A stretch of DNA of 64,000 bases from CAVVZJ01 sp963752755 (GCA_963752755.1 CAVVZJ010000001.1:1-64000), one strand, 5' to 3'. Shown: positions 30,046-39,045, counted from the first letter of the stretch. Translations and numbers: made by a program. The notes: generated from the sequence alone by a model not told the origin.

Positions 30046-31152
30046 TCAGGGGACTGGCGTTCCGGGCGGGGCCACCTCGCAGGCCGCCAGGGCGTCCAGA
30101 TCCGCGCGGCCCACCAGGAGGCGTTCCCCCCGCTGCCGGAGGATCCAGAACCTCCGACCGTCGATCGAGGGGATTGGTGCGGCAAGCAGGCACTCGCGGG
30201 CAAGCCCGTGGGCCTCAGCCTCGGAAATCCCCGGTTGGCCCGTCCGAGGGTCGATTTGCAGGGGGGCAACCAAGAGCCGGCAATTCTGATCGCCCCGGGC
30301 GCGGCTCAGGTAGGCGAGGATCAGGGAGCCGTCGGGTCGGCGTGCCACGACGGGGAAGTGCCGGTCGTCGGCCGAGGGGTCGAAGTCGTCCGGGCTCAGG
30401 GGGCCCGCCGCGACGATGGATGTCTCGTGCGCGTCGAGCTTCAGCCAGCAGAGGCGGAGGGGTGGCAGGAATTCGCCCTGACCCTTGGTCCAGGTCACTG
30501 TGGCGAGCAGATAGCCATCGAGCCGGGGGTCCGTTGGCCGGTAGATGTCGTGGAGCCGTGTCGGCTCCGGCCCGGCTCGCCAGCTCAGGCGGATCGGCCT
30601 GGGTTGTTGGATCGTGACGACCCGTTCGTTCTCCCCGACCCGCTCAAAATCGAGCCGGTAGAGATGGTTGTCGCCTGCGGCAAAGATCAAGCGGGCCAGG
30701 GTTCCCCCCAGCCAGCAAGGTGGCCCGGACGGGGTGATCGGAGTCGTCAGTTCATTGAGTATCTCGCCGTCGGGGAAAGACAGACGCACCAGGCGGTACC
30801 CCGACCAGAGCGCCGACGTTCCTTGACCGGCGAGGTCCGAGCTAAGGGCGACGACCTGTCGCCGTCCTTGTGAGTCGATCCAGGGCGAGAAGCTGGCCAG
30901 GCGAAGCTTCCGCCCGGGTTGCAGAGGCAGGTTTACGTCCGCCCAACTGCCCCGGCTACTGTCCCAGAGCCGCAAACCTTGCTCCCACTCGGGCGGCAGG
31001 GGAGGATCGACCCAGGCGAGTCGGCCCGACTGACGACACCGCAGCACCGGCGGCTCCGGGACGCTTTTCCCCACCAAGAGAACCGCACCACAAACGCCGA
31101 GCAGGCCAACGCGGCAGAACCTCTGCAAAGGCGAGCAGATCCGCTGTTGCAT
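30046..31152 (-). CDS. Exported beta-propeller-like protein of unknown function
   Basis: 368 residues, intact; CGGAG precedes the ATG at 31152. The N-terminus (VGLLGVCGAVLLVGKSVPEP) is a signal peptide, possibly with a lipobox at LGVC. The rest is beta-rich with repeated WD/PD-type units (SGRLAWVDPPLPPEW, YRLVRLSFPDGEILNELT, DNHLYRLDFERVGENE, HFPVVARRPDGSLILAYL). This suggests a propeller of six or seven blades. No catalytic motif. It converges on the caspase-like gene and shares the hairpin between them. Confidence 0.6.
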   Translation of the reverse strand: MQQRICSPLQRFCRVGLLGVCGAVLLVGKSVPEPPVLRCRQSGRLAWVDPPLPPEWEQGLRLWDSSRGSWADVNLPLQPGRKLRLASFSPWIDSQGRRQVVALSSDLAGQGTSALWSGYRLVRLSFPDGEILNELTTPITPSGPPCWLGGTLARLIFAAGDNHLYRLDFERVGENERVVTIQQPRPIRLSWRAGPEPTRLHDIYRPTDPRLDGYLLATVTWTKGQGEFLPPLRLCWLKLDAHETSIVAAGPLSPDDFDPSADDRHFPVVARRPDGSLILAYLSRARGDQNCRLLVAPLQIDPRTGQPGISEAEAHGLARECLLAAPIPSIDGRRFWILRQRGERLLVGRADLDALAACEVAPPGTPVP

Positions 31153-32228
31153 CGGTTGTTCTCCGATGGAATGACTTACTTTCCTTCGTCATAAAGCAAA
31201 GGGCCGAGACGGCTCAGGATGCGAAAGGATGTCGAGGCCAGATCTTAATTATTGAGATACAATTGACGATCTTGATGTCATCAGGAGAGTTGGTTCGGCT
31301 TCAGTCGGGCTGGAAACTCTTGAAGATTCGGGGTTTGTGACCGACAGCAGTCGGGCCTGCTCGCTTCGACATTGGCCGAAATCTGGGTGGAAGGCCCAAC
31401 TGTGTCACTCCTAATGAGGACTAGTTGTCTTCAATGAATTCGCGAGGCAAGCTTGGTGCCAATTCACGAAAGTTAATGCACTACCTTGACGCAAGCCTAA
31501 GAAAAACAGGAGAAATCAGAGCCAGGACGCCGGTTAGAGTCGGGGCGTCTGGCCTACGTTCCAGGGCGGGCACGCAACAGAGGACTGGTGAAGAACAAGT
31601 TTTCTGTCGCGGCTCCCAAGATTCTTTCCGGAAATCTTGTATGCTGAAAGCTCATTTATTGCGAATGCTCTTTCCTCGAATGGACTGACTGACGCGAAAG
31701 TGGCCGATCGCTCCCCATTCGGAGTGGTTGCCCCGAGGTCGGCGACACCCGATTTCGCCCGACTCGGACCCCGGGTATGCCACCCGATCAGGGTCACACC
31801 TCCACGCGGTTCCGCATCCGTCGGTTCGACGCTCACCACAACAACGATTTCGTCGGCCCAACGAATTTATTCGGACTTAATTTTGGTCCTTTCCCGTGCT
31901 GGCGGAATTGGTGGGCTGGGGAACCCGGCCCCGACCCGCCACAGACCCATTACCCAATCGGGGTGGAAAGGTCCCGACAAAAAGGGAACATGATCCCAAA
32001 CGAGTCTGTCCAGCGAGGTCCTCCACCGGTTGGCCGGGCCACGGCCTAAACTCTTCGAGGGTTGGGATTCCCATCCCGCCTCCGGGCCGCGAAAACCGTC
32101 GCGCTCACGAAACCTGGCCCGGGGTGGGGGGTTTCATAAGATGATTGGAGCGTTGCCGACGGCCCCCGGTCCGGCGACGCCTGCTCCGGTCTTCCCGAGG
32201 GAAGCATTGCGAAAGGACGACCCGCCCC
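31153..32228. other. Long intergenic region with degenerate family E units
   Basis: About 1.08 kb between divergent genes. Segments 31200-31520 are AT-richer than average. Family E fragments occur around 31285-31360 (GGTTCGGCTTCAGTCGGGC and GACCGACAGCAGTCGGGCC). Open frames have no recognisable protein features. No tRNA fold was recognised. Confidence 0.4.
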
Positions 32229-34020
32229 ATGATTCCGACCCCGATTCGCCAGTCTGCCTGTTTCGCCGGGCTTGTCGTGGCGCTGTCCCTTGTCCCACCA
32301 GTCCTTGCCCAGAACTCCAAAACCCCCACTGCCGCCCAGCGTGCCGAGGCGCAGGCGATCTACCTCGATCTCCAGCAGCTCGCCGCCGCCGTCCGTAGGG
32401 AGGCCGACAACCCGGCTCCCGAGTCCTCGGCCGACGAGCTCCTCGCCAGCCTTGGTCGGCCCGCGCGGACCGTGACGGCACCCCGCCTCACCCCGGCCGA
32501 CCTCGACGCCATGATCCAGGCCGACCTCAAGGAGCAGAAGGTCGCCCCCGCCAGGCTCGTCGGCGACGAGGAGTTCGCCCGTCGCGCGTACCTCGACGTC
32601 ACCGGGAAACTGCCCTCACCCGAGCAGATCTTCACCTTCGTCCGCAGCAAGGACCCGAAGAAGCGTTCCCGATTGATCGACGCCCTCCTCGCCAGCCCTG
32701 ACTACGCCCGGAACTGGGCCCGCTACTGGCGCGACGTCGTGACCTACCGCGCCACGTTCGAGCAGATCCGCCTGGCCAATTATGACGTCTTCGAATCCTG
32801 GCTCACCGACCAGTTCGCCGCCAATCGTCCCTGGGACGAGATCGCCCGCGCCATGATCGCCGGCACGGGCAACAACGAGGACGAGGGTCGCGTCGGCCTG
32901 CAGATCGCCCACCAGGCCCAGCCGGTCGAGGTGGCCGGCGAGGTCTCGCGGATCTTCCTCGGCGTACAGATCGCCTGCGCCCAGTGCCACGACCATCCGA
33001 CCGACCCCTGGAAGCGCGAGCAGTTTCACGAGTTCGCCGCCTTCTTCGCCGGCACGACCGCCCGCCGCAACGGCAAGGCCGGCATGGTCAGCGGCATCAC
33101 CGTCGGCACCCGCCGCGGCCCGGCACGCTACTCCATGCCCGACCTGAAGGACCCCCAGAAGCAGATCCCCGTCGAGCCCCGCTTCTTCCTCGCCAGGTCG
33201 GACGCCAAGCTTCCGCCGCGACTCACCGCCCAGCAGCGCCGTGAGATCGCCGCCTCGCTCGTCACTGGCCAGGACAACGAGTGGTTCGCCAAGGCGTTCG
33301 TCAACCGCGTCTGGTATGCGTTGATCGGTGAAGCGTTCTACAACCCGATTGACGACCTCGGCCCCGCCCGAGACGCCGTGATGCCCGCGGTTCTCGACCG
33401 CCTCGCCTCCGAATGGGCCCAGGGCGGCTACGACATCCATTGGCTCTTCCGCACGATCCTCAATACCCGCACCTATCAGCGCCAGTACCGCTCAACCGAC
33501 ACCGCCTCCGGACGGACTCCGTTTGCCTCCAACTGCCCGAGCCGCCTCCGCGCCGACCAGATCCTTGACGCCCTCGGCCAGGCCCTCGGCTTCGATCCCG
33601 AGACCGCCGGCCGCAACCTCAACAGGCGACGCGCCGGCCAGCCCGCCGCTGCGGCCCTGCGAGCCGGCCGCCTCACCCCGCGCCGGCTGTTCAACTTCCT
33701 CTTCGGCGTCGATCCCTCGACCCCCAACGAGGACGTCCTCGGCACGATCCCCCAGACCCTCTTCCTGATGAACAGCCCGATGGTCAGCCAGGCGACCCGG
33801 CGCCGACTCGCAACACCATGCTCGGCCGGCTCCTCGACGAGAACCCCGACAACCTCGCCGCCCTGAACGCCCTCTACCTCCGCGTCCTGGCCCGCCGCCC
33901 GAACGAGGCCGAGGTCGAGACCTGCCCCGCTACCTCGCCACCGTCGGCGACCGCCGCGAGGCCTTCGAGGACATCCTCTGGGCGTTGATCAACTCCACCG
34001 AATTCATCAGCCGACGCTGA
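32229..34020 (+). CDS. DUF1549/DUF1553 (PSCyt2/PSD1) protein, frameshifted near end
   Basis: About 596 residues. A signal peptide (ACFAGLVVALSLVPPVLAQ) is followed by a DUF1549 domain (about 90-290) with RRAYLDVTGKLPSPEQI, LLASPDYARNWARYW and the haem-like CxxCH motif IACAQCHDHPTDPWKREQFH, then a DUF1553 domain (about 345-590) with FVNRVWYALIGEAFYNPIDD and RTYQRQYRS. Shifts near 33800 and 33925 restore DENPDNLAALNALYLRVLAR and the usual tail ILWALINSTEFISR. These planctomycete proteins are paired with DUF1501 proteins, as here. No separate N-terminal cytochrome domain is present. Role unknown; exported. Confidence 0.88.
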
Positions 34021-34088
34021 TCCCCTGACATTATTTCCCGAAATCTCCGGCGTGATGTTCACGCCTTGGCACAAAGGACCGAACGGCG

Positions 34089-35378
34089 ATGACCGACAAG
34101 ACGATCGTCAAGGTGGCGATGGACGGCCGCGGCGTGATCGGACGCCGCGGGTTCCTCAGGTCGCTCGGCCTTGGCGCGGCGGGCTTCGGGGCGTTGAGCT
34201 TCACCGACCTGATGGCTGTTCACGCCGACGACCTCCGCAAGAAGCGGATGGCCTGCATCCTCCTCTGGATGCAGGGCGGTCCCAGCCAGTTCGAGACCTG
34301 GGACCCCAAGCCCGGCCACCCCAACGGCGGCGAGACCAGGGCGATTGAAACCGCCGTCCCCGGCATCCAGGTCGCCCAGGGCTGGGAGAAGACGGCCGCG
34401 GTGATGAAGGACATCGCCTTGATCCGCTCGATGACCAACCGCGAGGGCAACCACCAGCGCGCCACCTACCAGCTCCACACCGGCTACGCCCCCACCGGCA
34501 CCGTCAAGCACCCCAACTTCGGCTGCAACGTCGCCGCCGAGCTCGGCCCCGACGACTTCGACCTCCCCCACATGGTCGCCATCGGCGGCCCGACCATCGG
34601 CGCCGGCCTGCTGGGCGTTTCCTATGAGCCCTTCCTCGTCCAGAATCCGCTCCAGCCGCCGGCCAACGTCACCCTCCCCACCGGCCCCGACCGCTTCGCC
34701 CGCCGCCTCGGCCTGCTCACCGCCCTCGAACGCAACGGCTTCGCCCGCTCCGGCGGCTCCGATCGCGTCAAGGACCACCAGGCCCTCTACAAGCAGACCT
34801 CCGGCATGGTCCTCTCCCCCCGGATGAAGACCTTCGACCTCGATGCCGAGGACTCCTCCCTCCGCGACGCCTACGGCCGCAACCCCTTCGGCCAGGGCTG
34901 CCTGCTCGCCCGCCGCCTGGTCGAGTCCGGCGTCACCTTCGTCGAGGTCCGCTCGGGCGGCTGGGACACCCACCAGGACAACCACGACCGCGTCGGCACC
35001 CTCGCCTCCACCGTCGATCCCGCCTTCGCCACCCTCATCACCGACCTCAAATCCCGCGGCCTCCACGACCGCACCCTCGTCATCTGGATGGGCGAGTTCG
35101 GCCGCACCCCCAAGATCAACCCCCGCGCCGGCCGCGACCACTTCCCCCGCGTCTTCTCCGTCGCCCTCTCCGGCTGCGGCGTGAAGGGCGGCCAGGCCCT
35201 CGGCTCCTCCTCCCCCGACGGCACCGAGATCCACGACCGCCCCGTCGCCGTCAACGACCTGCTGACCACCTTCTGCCACGCCCTGAAGATCGACCCCACC
35301 AAGGAAAACCTGAGCCCCGTCGGCCGGCCGATCAAGATCGTGGACGGGGGGGCGGCGGTCAAGGAACTGTTCGCCTGA
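34089..35378 (+). CDS. DUF1501 (sulfatase-like) exported protein
   Basis: 429 residues, intact. The N-terminus IGRRGFLRSLGLGAAGFGAL is a twin-arginine signal. Family blocks are MACILLWMQGGPSQFETWDP, NREGNHQRATYQLHTGYAPT, the metal-site-like SGGWDTHQDN and VIWMGEFGRTPKINP with GRDHFPRVFSVALSG. DUF1501 proteins have an alkaline-phosphatase/sulfatase-like fold and in planctomycetes sit after DUF1549/DUF1553 genes. Here the gap is 68 bases, so the two are probably one operon. Substrate unknown. Folded in the cytosol and exported by Tat (inferred). Confidence 0.9.
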   Translation: MTDKTIVKVAMDGRGVIGRRGFLRSLGLGAAGFGALSFTDLMAVHADDLRKKRMACILLWMQGGPSQFETWDPKPGHPNGGETRAIETAVPGIQVAQGWEKTAAVMKDIALIRSMTNREGNHQRATYQLHTGYAPTGTVKHPNFGCNVAAELGPDDFDLPHMVAIGGPTIGAGLLGVSYEPFLVQNPLQPPANVTLPTGPDRFARRLGLLTALERNGFARSGGSDRVKDHQALYKQTSGMVLSPRMKTFDLDAEDSSLRDAYGRNPFGQGCLLARRLVESGVTFVEVRSGGWDTHQDNHDRVGTLASTVDPAFATLITDLKSRGLHDRTLVIWMGEFGRTPKINPRAGRDHFPRVFSVALSGCGVKGGQALGSSSPDGTEIHDRPVAVNDLLTTFCHALKIDPTKENLSPVGRPIKIVDGGAAVKELFA

Positions 35379-35400
35379 CGATCAGAGAACTCAGGGAGGT

Positions 35401-35483
35401 GTGGCCGGGGCCAAGCGCGTCTTCGAGCGTGCCCTGGAGTGTCGACCACCCACCGGGGCACGCTCGAAGACGCGCTTTGCCCC
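35401..35483. repeat. Palindromic element, family C copy 1, at one edge of the ApeA island
   Basis: Arms 35401-35434 (GTGGCCGGGGCCAAGCGCGT and on) and 35455-35483 are inverted copies, matching at about 27 of 29 core positions. The element separates the DUF1501 gene from the stop of the ApeA-like gene at 35501. A second copy (one arm, same orientation) lies beyond the other end of the operon. Confidence 0.85.
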
Positions 35484-35500
35484 GCTACCCGTCGAGATGC

Positions 35501-36868
35501 TCAGCCCGAGATGCGTGGCGTTGCGGCTCGACCTGCATGGCCTCTGATCCAAGGTGCCGGGAAACCAAGCTCTTCCAGCACGAGAGCCTTGATCAGCACG
35601 TTCAGTCTGTCTATCGCATAGAACAAGTCGTCGCCCTCGAAATTCTTGGTCCCTACGTGCCGGTTCGCGACATACGCCATCGTGTTCAGTACGTTGAGTC
35701 CGAAGGCCTTCAGATCACCGGCCACGTAAGGTTCAAGGATGTCCCGCTTGTCGTCCAGAACCTCAAAGAATCGGAGCGGGAACTCAAGGTCACTCACCGC
35801 CGGCAACGCCGGTGCGACTACTTGCAGTTCCTCTTCTGAGTAATGCCTCGAAAGTGAGTCCTTGATCGCCGCAACCGCAAGTTCGCCCCGTTTGGTAGCC
35901 CCATACTTTGCAGTCAGCAACAGGGAAAGTGCAGTAGTGACACGCTGGAACTTGTTTTCGAGGAACGCCGGAGGGGCGTACAAATAGGAAAAGTACACAA
36001 TACAGAATTCTTTATATTTTTTTGCAAACTCAAACCACTGAGGAATGATCTCAACCCCCGCCTTCGTCGCCTCATGATACTCGAAGAGCATCTCTCTGGA
36101 GCGGATTCGTGCCTTGTCGGAGCGGTAGATGGGCTTGTAGATCAAGTTGTAGTGAGGCGGGAACTTCTTAGACTCCTCGTCGGCGCCTTCCGGCACGGTC
36201 CCCGTGAATCTAATCTCCTCTACTCCATTTGGCGTGTTGGTTGCCAACGTCACCAAGTCTTGGAGTGGCCTCACGTACATGGACAGTAGGTCATGAACCG
36301 TGAGGGCTTGGATGTGCTCAACGAAGAAGTGAGCGTTTTCCCAAAGTTTGTACTCGTGCAGGCTCTCGCTTGAATGCCAGGAATAACCCAAGGTCAGCGA
36401 CTTCCCATCAAGCTCGATTTCGATAGCCTTCGGTAATTTGTAAGCCACGCTAAACTCGTTAGTGCTGCCCTTGGCGAATGTCTGCTGCTGAATGCCTCTC
36501 CAACCGAGCCAGTCTCTCAGGTCGGTTATTGAAATTTGGACCGTGCCGAAGTCGTCTGATGCCAGCGGCAGATGCGAATCCCCAATTATCGCTAGATTTG
36601 AGAAGATAACTTCCGTGGCCGTGCGTGAAGTCCCCATGCTTCTGGATTTCATGTAACTATTGTACAGTGTGACATATTTCCCATACGGACTTCTGTTGAC
36701 TTCACCATGAATGACGGGAAAGTGTTCGCTCCCGAAGAACCAACTTTCGGAGAAGCTACCCATCAGAGACAGCAGAATCCCCTCCTCGCTATAGCGAAGG
36801 GTCCCGCTGACCTCCTTCGAAGGCTCTTCCGGAAGATACCAAATGCCGACGGAATCGAAATATTCCAC
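35501..36868 (-). CDS. ApeA-like HEPN protein, candidate anti-phage effector
   Basis: 455 residues from a GTG at 36868, chosen because it gives MEYFDSVGIWYLPEEPSK, the expected start of an ApeA N-terminal domain. That domain continues with VSGTLRYSEEGILLSLMGSF, VIHGEVNRSPYGKYVTLYNS, IIGDSHLPLASDDFGTVQIS and DLRDWLGWRGIQ. A middle helical region (QWFEFAKKYKEFCIVYFSYL, ENKFQRVTTALSLLLT) leads to a C-terminal HEPN domain (LNTMAYVANRHVGTKNFEGD, YAIDRLNVLIKALVLEELG). ApeA proteins cause abortive infection, with HEPN ribonuclease activity. Here the Arg of the RxxxxH pair is not at the usual spacing: it directly precedes the His, so catalysis is uncertain. Third gene of the operon, 14 bases after its neighbour. 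Confidence 0.78.
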   Translation of the reverse strand: MEYFDSVGIWYLPEEPSKEVSGTLRYSEEGILLSLMGSFSESWFFGSEHFPVIHGEVNRSPYGKYVTLYNSYMKSRSMGTSRTATEVIFSNLAIIGDSHLPLASDDFGTVQISITDLRDWLGWRGIQQQTFAKGSTNEFSVAYKLPKAIEIELDGKSLTLGYSWHSSESLHEYKLWENAHFFVEHIQALTVHDLLSMYVRPLQDLVTLATNTPNGVEEIRFTGTVPEGADEESKKFPPHYNLIYKPIYRSDKARIRSREMLFEYHEATKAGVEIIPQWFEFAKKYKEFCIVYFSYLYAPPAFLENKFQRVTTALSLLLTAKYGATKRGELAVAAIKDSLSRHYSEEELQVVAPALPAVSDLEFPLRFFEVLDDKRDILEPYVAGDLKAFGLNVLNTMAYVANRHVGTKNFEGDDLFYAIDRLNVLIKALVLEELGFPAPWIRGHAGRAATPRISG

Positions 36869-36882
36869 TGCGTTGCCCCATA

Positions 36883-37365
36883 TTAAGCCGCGAACGGATA
36901 GGACTCGCCGTAGATCAGTTCCGGTCGTAGTCCTCTCGTAGGGGCGAGGCCATGACTCTCGGCGGTGAAGTATAACGACCCTTCCTTGATCCACTGGTTC
37001 ATGAGGGACAAGACGAGGTCGGAGGCAATATCAGAGAGAGCACAACAGATCACGAGTTCCTCGATACTCCCAGGGTCAGAAACCGAGCCACCGAAGCGAT
37101 CCAGCCACACTTGGATCTCGACATTCGGCTCAGTAGGCTCGTGCTGGATGATCCTGATACCACGCCGCTTCATCTGCGAGAAGGCACTAAAAATGGGGTT
37201 ACCGTCCTGGATTGAGGGCGAACCCGTACTTAACCAAGGGTATTTCCAGCGGCCAGCAACCCGTTCAGAAGGAACAGTTCTGGACCAGAGACGTTCCCAG
37301 TGTTCCACGGACAATTTGTACTGCTCGGGATCACTCAAAAAGTTCGGGTAAAGGTGCTGGGCCAC
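36883..37365 (-). CDS. Hypothetical protein in the ApeA operon
   Basis: 160 residues from a GTG at 37365 with GGAGG nine bases upstream. A soluble, mixed protein (HLYPNFLSDPEQYKLSVEHW, IRIIQHEPTEPNVEIQVWLD, IEELVICCALSDIASDLVLS). No family recognised and no catalytic motif evident. Base composition is closer to 50% GC than the genome average. It is separated from the ApeA-like gene by 14 bases and from the upstream gene by 16, so the three are co-transcribed and presumably act together. It could be a partner or sensor of the HEPN protein (inference). Confidence 0.7.
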   Translation of the reverse strand: MAQHLYPNFLSDPEQYKLSVEHWERLWSRTVPSERVAGRWKYPWLSTGSPSIQDGNPIFSAFSQMKRRGIRIIQHEPTEPNVEIQVWLDRFGGSVSDPGSIEELVICCALSDIASDLVLSLMNQWIKEGSLYFTAESHGLAPTRGLRPELIYGESYPFAA

Positions 37366-37381
37366 GGAATCGATCCTCCGG

Positions 37382-37696
37382 TCACTCTGGGTCGGGAATG
37401 AAGGCTAAGCCCTTGTGGACTTCAACATCAACCCGTCTGCCATCTTTTCTGGGCGGCTGCGGATAGGATTTCCTGGTGGTCGAATCGGCACCACCTACTC
37501 TTGAGACTCGCTCCATAAACCGGCGGGTCTGTTCAAAGCCGTCCCTTCTCATCTCCGCTTCCCTATCAGTAAGTCTACCTCTCAGCCGCTCCAACATCGA
37601 GAGCCCCTCTCCAAGCGTCAGTGGGTCTTCTCTCGCCCAAGGTTCGGATTCCTCGATACCTCCCCCTTGAGCTTGTAAACGTCCTCGATGATCCAT
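37382..37696 (-). CDS. Small hypothetical protein, first gene of the ApeA operon
   Basis: 104 residues from an ATG at 37696; a longer start at 37759 is possible. The centre is a charged helix (LGEGLSMLERLRGRLTDREA then EMRRDGFEQTRRFMERV), likely a coiled coil. The C-terminus is basic then acidic (SYPQPPRKDGRRVDVEVHKG). The ribosome binding site of the next gene follows its TGA immediately. No family recognised. A DNA-binding or adaptor role for the operon is only a guess. Confidence 0.5.
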   Translation of the reverse strand: MDHRGRLQAQGGGIEESEPWAREDPLTLGEGLSMLERLRGRLTDREAEMRRDGFEQTRRFMERVSRVGGADSTTRKSYPQPPRKDGRRVDVEVHKGLAFIPDPE

Positions 37697-37853
37697 CTGT
37701 GTTGGTTCAGTGTAAAATGGAGAAACGGGTCCGCGCCGCAAGCTGGCCAGTAAGCGCAAGAATCTTGGCTCCCGGGTCGCGTCCCCGCGTTGCCCTGTCC
37801 TCCACCTGTGCCATCCTGAGTGTAGCCGAGATCACAACCGGGGGCAATCGGCG

Positions 37854-37893
37854 GTGTGGCCGGGGCAAAGCGAGTCTTCGAGCGTGCCCCGGA
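37854..37893. repeat. Family C palindrome arm, second copy beyond the ApeA operon
   Basis: GTGTGGCCGGGGCAAAGCGA and the following GTCTTCGAGCGTGCCCC match the arm at 35401-35434 at nearly every position, in the same orientation. No second arm is seen here. Confidence 0.75.
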
Positions 37894-38055
37894 ACGTCAT
37901 TGGCCCTGAGCCGCAGTGACGGCGGGTGGCACAGTTGGCCCTGTCTGGGTGCCACTGGCGGCTTGCCCGCCAGGACTCCGATCGGTAGAAAACACGGGCG
38001 GACAAGCCACGAGTCACAAGCGACATCCGCGGGCCCGAGGGTCGGGGGTCCGGCG

Positions 38056-38400
38056 ATGGCCTTCCTTCTGACGATCACCGACGAGGCCGAGGCGCAACTG
38101 CGGGCCCTCTCCGCCCGCGAGCGGCGAACCGTCGAGGCCGCGGTCCTGGTCCGGCTCCGCGATCAGCCGACGACGCCCACCCGGGCCATCAAGCGACTCC
38201 GGCCCAATCCGTTCGCTGAGTATGAGCTGAGGGTCGGCGACCTCCGCGTTCTGTATAATGTCGAGGGCGACGAGGTCGTTCTCTTGATCGTCGGGCGGAA
38301 GGTCGGCAACACCCTGGTCGTCGGAGGCGAGGAGTTCCATGAGCATCAAGCGGATCCCCCTGAGCCGGCTGGAGGCGGACCCCCAGGGGACGCTCCGTGA
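38056..38400 (+). CDS. RelE/ParE-family toxin
   Basis: 114 residues from the ATG at 38056, preceded by GGGGGT. The fold signature is clear: FLLTITDEAEAQLRALSARE, then KRLRPNPFAEYELRVGDLRV, LYNVEGDEVVLLIVGRKVGN. These are the helix pair and strand core of RelE/StbE-type toxins, which inhibit growth by cutting mRNA or poisoning gyrase. The conserved basic residues near RVGDLRVLY fit an RNase-type member. It comes before its antitoxin and overlaps it by 62 bases, the reverse of the usual order. The tail after EEFHEHQADP is probably an extension created by this overlap. Confidence 0.78.
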   Translation: MAFLLTITDEAEAQLRALSARERRTVEAAVLVRLRDQPTTPTRAIKRLRPNPFAEYELRVGDLRVLYNVEGDEVVLLIVGRKVGNTLVVGGEEFHEHQADPPEPAGGGPPGDAP

Positions 38401-38593
38401 GTGCCTCGAAACGGGCCAGGCGCTGGTCGTTGAGCTACCCGATCACCGCCTGGTCGCGATCCAGGGCCTGGAGCCGGACGACGACGACGACCTCGTCGAT
38501 CGGCTGCTGGAGTCGAACCCATCGTTCCGCGCCCTGGTCGAGAAGTCGAAGGCCAGCCCGCGGCGTCCGTTCCCGAGCCCTCCCGACGCCTGA
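38339..38593 (+). CDS. Phd/YefM-like antitoxin
   Basis: 84 residues from the ATG at 38339 with AGGAG upstream. IPLSRLEADPQGTLRECLET and QALVVELPDHRLVAIQGLEP match the N-terminal DNA-binding fold of Phd-type antitoxins. The acidic stretch EPDDDDDLVDRLLESNPSF is the likely toxin-binding tail. It overlaps the toxin gene by 62 bases in another frame, so the two are translationally coupled. It should neutralise the toxin and repress the pair. Confidence 0.75.
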   Translation: MSIKRIPLSRLEADPQGTLRECLETGQALVVELPDHRLVAIQGLEPDDDDDLVDRLLESNPSFRALVEKSKASPRRPFPSPPDA

Positions 38594-38600
38594 CCGCGGC

Positions 38601-38668
38601 GGGTGGCTGGGGTCCGTCCTCGGACCCCGGTTCCTCCCCGTGTATCTCCGACGGACCCCAGCCACCCC
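38601..38668. repeat. Palindromic element, family D copy 1
   Basis: GGGTGGCTGGGGTCCGTCCT at the left pairs with ACGGACCCCAGCCACCCC at the right, with an inner GGACCCCGGTTCCTCC. It follows the antitoxin stop by seven bases and may terminate the toxin-antitoxin transcript. Related copies are at 38937-39012 and 40125-40176. Confidence 0.8.
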
Positions 38669-38702
38669 GTCGCATCAACAGGCTTCCCCCGAGGCCAATC
38701 CC

Positions 38703-38918
38703 ATGGAACAAGCGTTGCCGTTTGCCGAGGTGCTGGAGGCGGTGGACCGGCTCTCGGCCGAAGAGCAAGAGACCCTGGTCGCCATCGTCCGCCGTCGCAT
38801 GGCCGAACGGGGACGCCAGCGCGTGGCCTCCGAGGTCGAGGAGGCGCGGCGCGAGTTCGCGGAGGGACGCTGCCGGCCGGCGACGCCGGAGGATCGGATC
38901 GACGAGATCCTGTCGTGA
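38703..38918 (+). CDS. Orphan antitoxin-like small protein
   Basis: 71 residues, intact. EQALPFAEVLEAVDRLSAEE, QETLVAIVRRRMAERGRQRV and EVEEARREFAEGRCRPATPE match a small protein type that I know from planctomycetes as the first gene of toxin-antitoxin pairs. No toxin gene follows: palindrome copy D2 comes next and then a YitT-type membrane protein. It may be a remnant or may act on an unlinked toxin (inference). Confidence 0.65.
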   Translation: MEQALPFAEVLEAVDRLSAEEQETLVAIVRRRMAERGRQRVASEVEEARREFAEGRCRPATPEDRIDEILS

Positions 38919-38936
38919 GACGCGAGCGGCTGTGAC

Positions 38937-39012
38937 GGGTGGCTGGGGTCCGTCCTCGGCCCCCGGTTCCTCCCGCGGAATCCCCGGGGTCCGAAGACGG
39001 ACCCCGGCTAGC
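38937..39012. repeat. Palindromic element, family D copy 2
   Basis: GGGTGGCTGGGGTCCGTCCT is followed by GGTTCCTCCCGCGGAATCCC, and GACGGACCCCGGCTAGCC closes the hairpin. The inner part CCTCCCGCGGAATC is shared with copy D3. Confidence 0.8.
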
Positions 39013-39045
39013 CGTCGTCGGGCAACCCAGCGGAGACCGTGTCGG

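Noticed and set aside
31153..32228. A tRNA or small RNA in the 1-kb gap
   Set aside because: No cloverleaf, TPsiC-like GGTTCGAATCC or promoter-terminator pair could be found by eye.
34059..35279. 406-codon minus-strand frame opposite the DUF1501 gene
   Set aside because: Gly/Ala/Val/Glu-rich shadow of a strongly coding plus-strand gene with family motifs.
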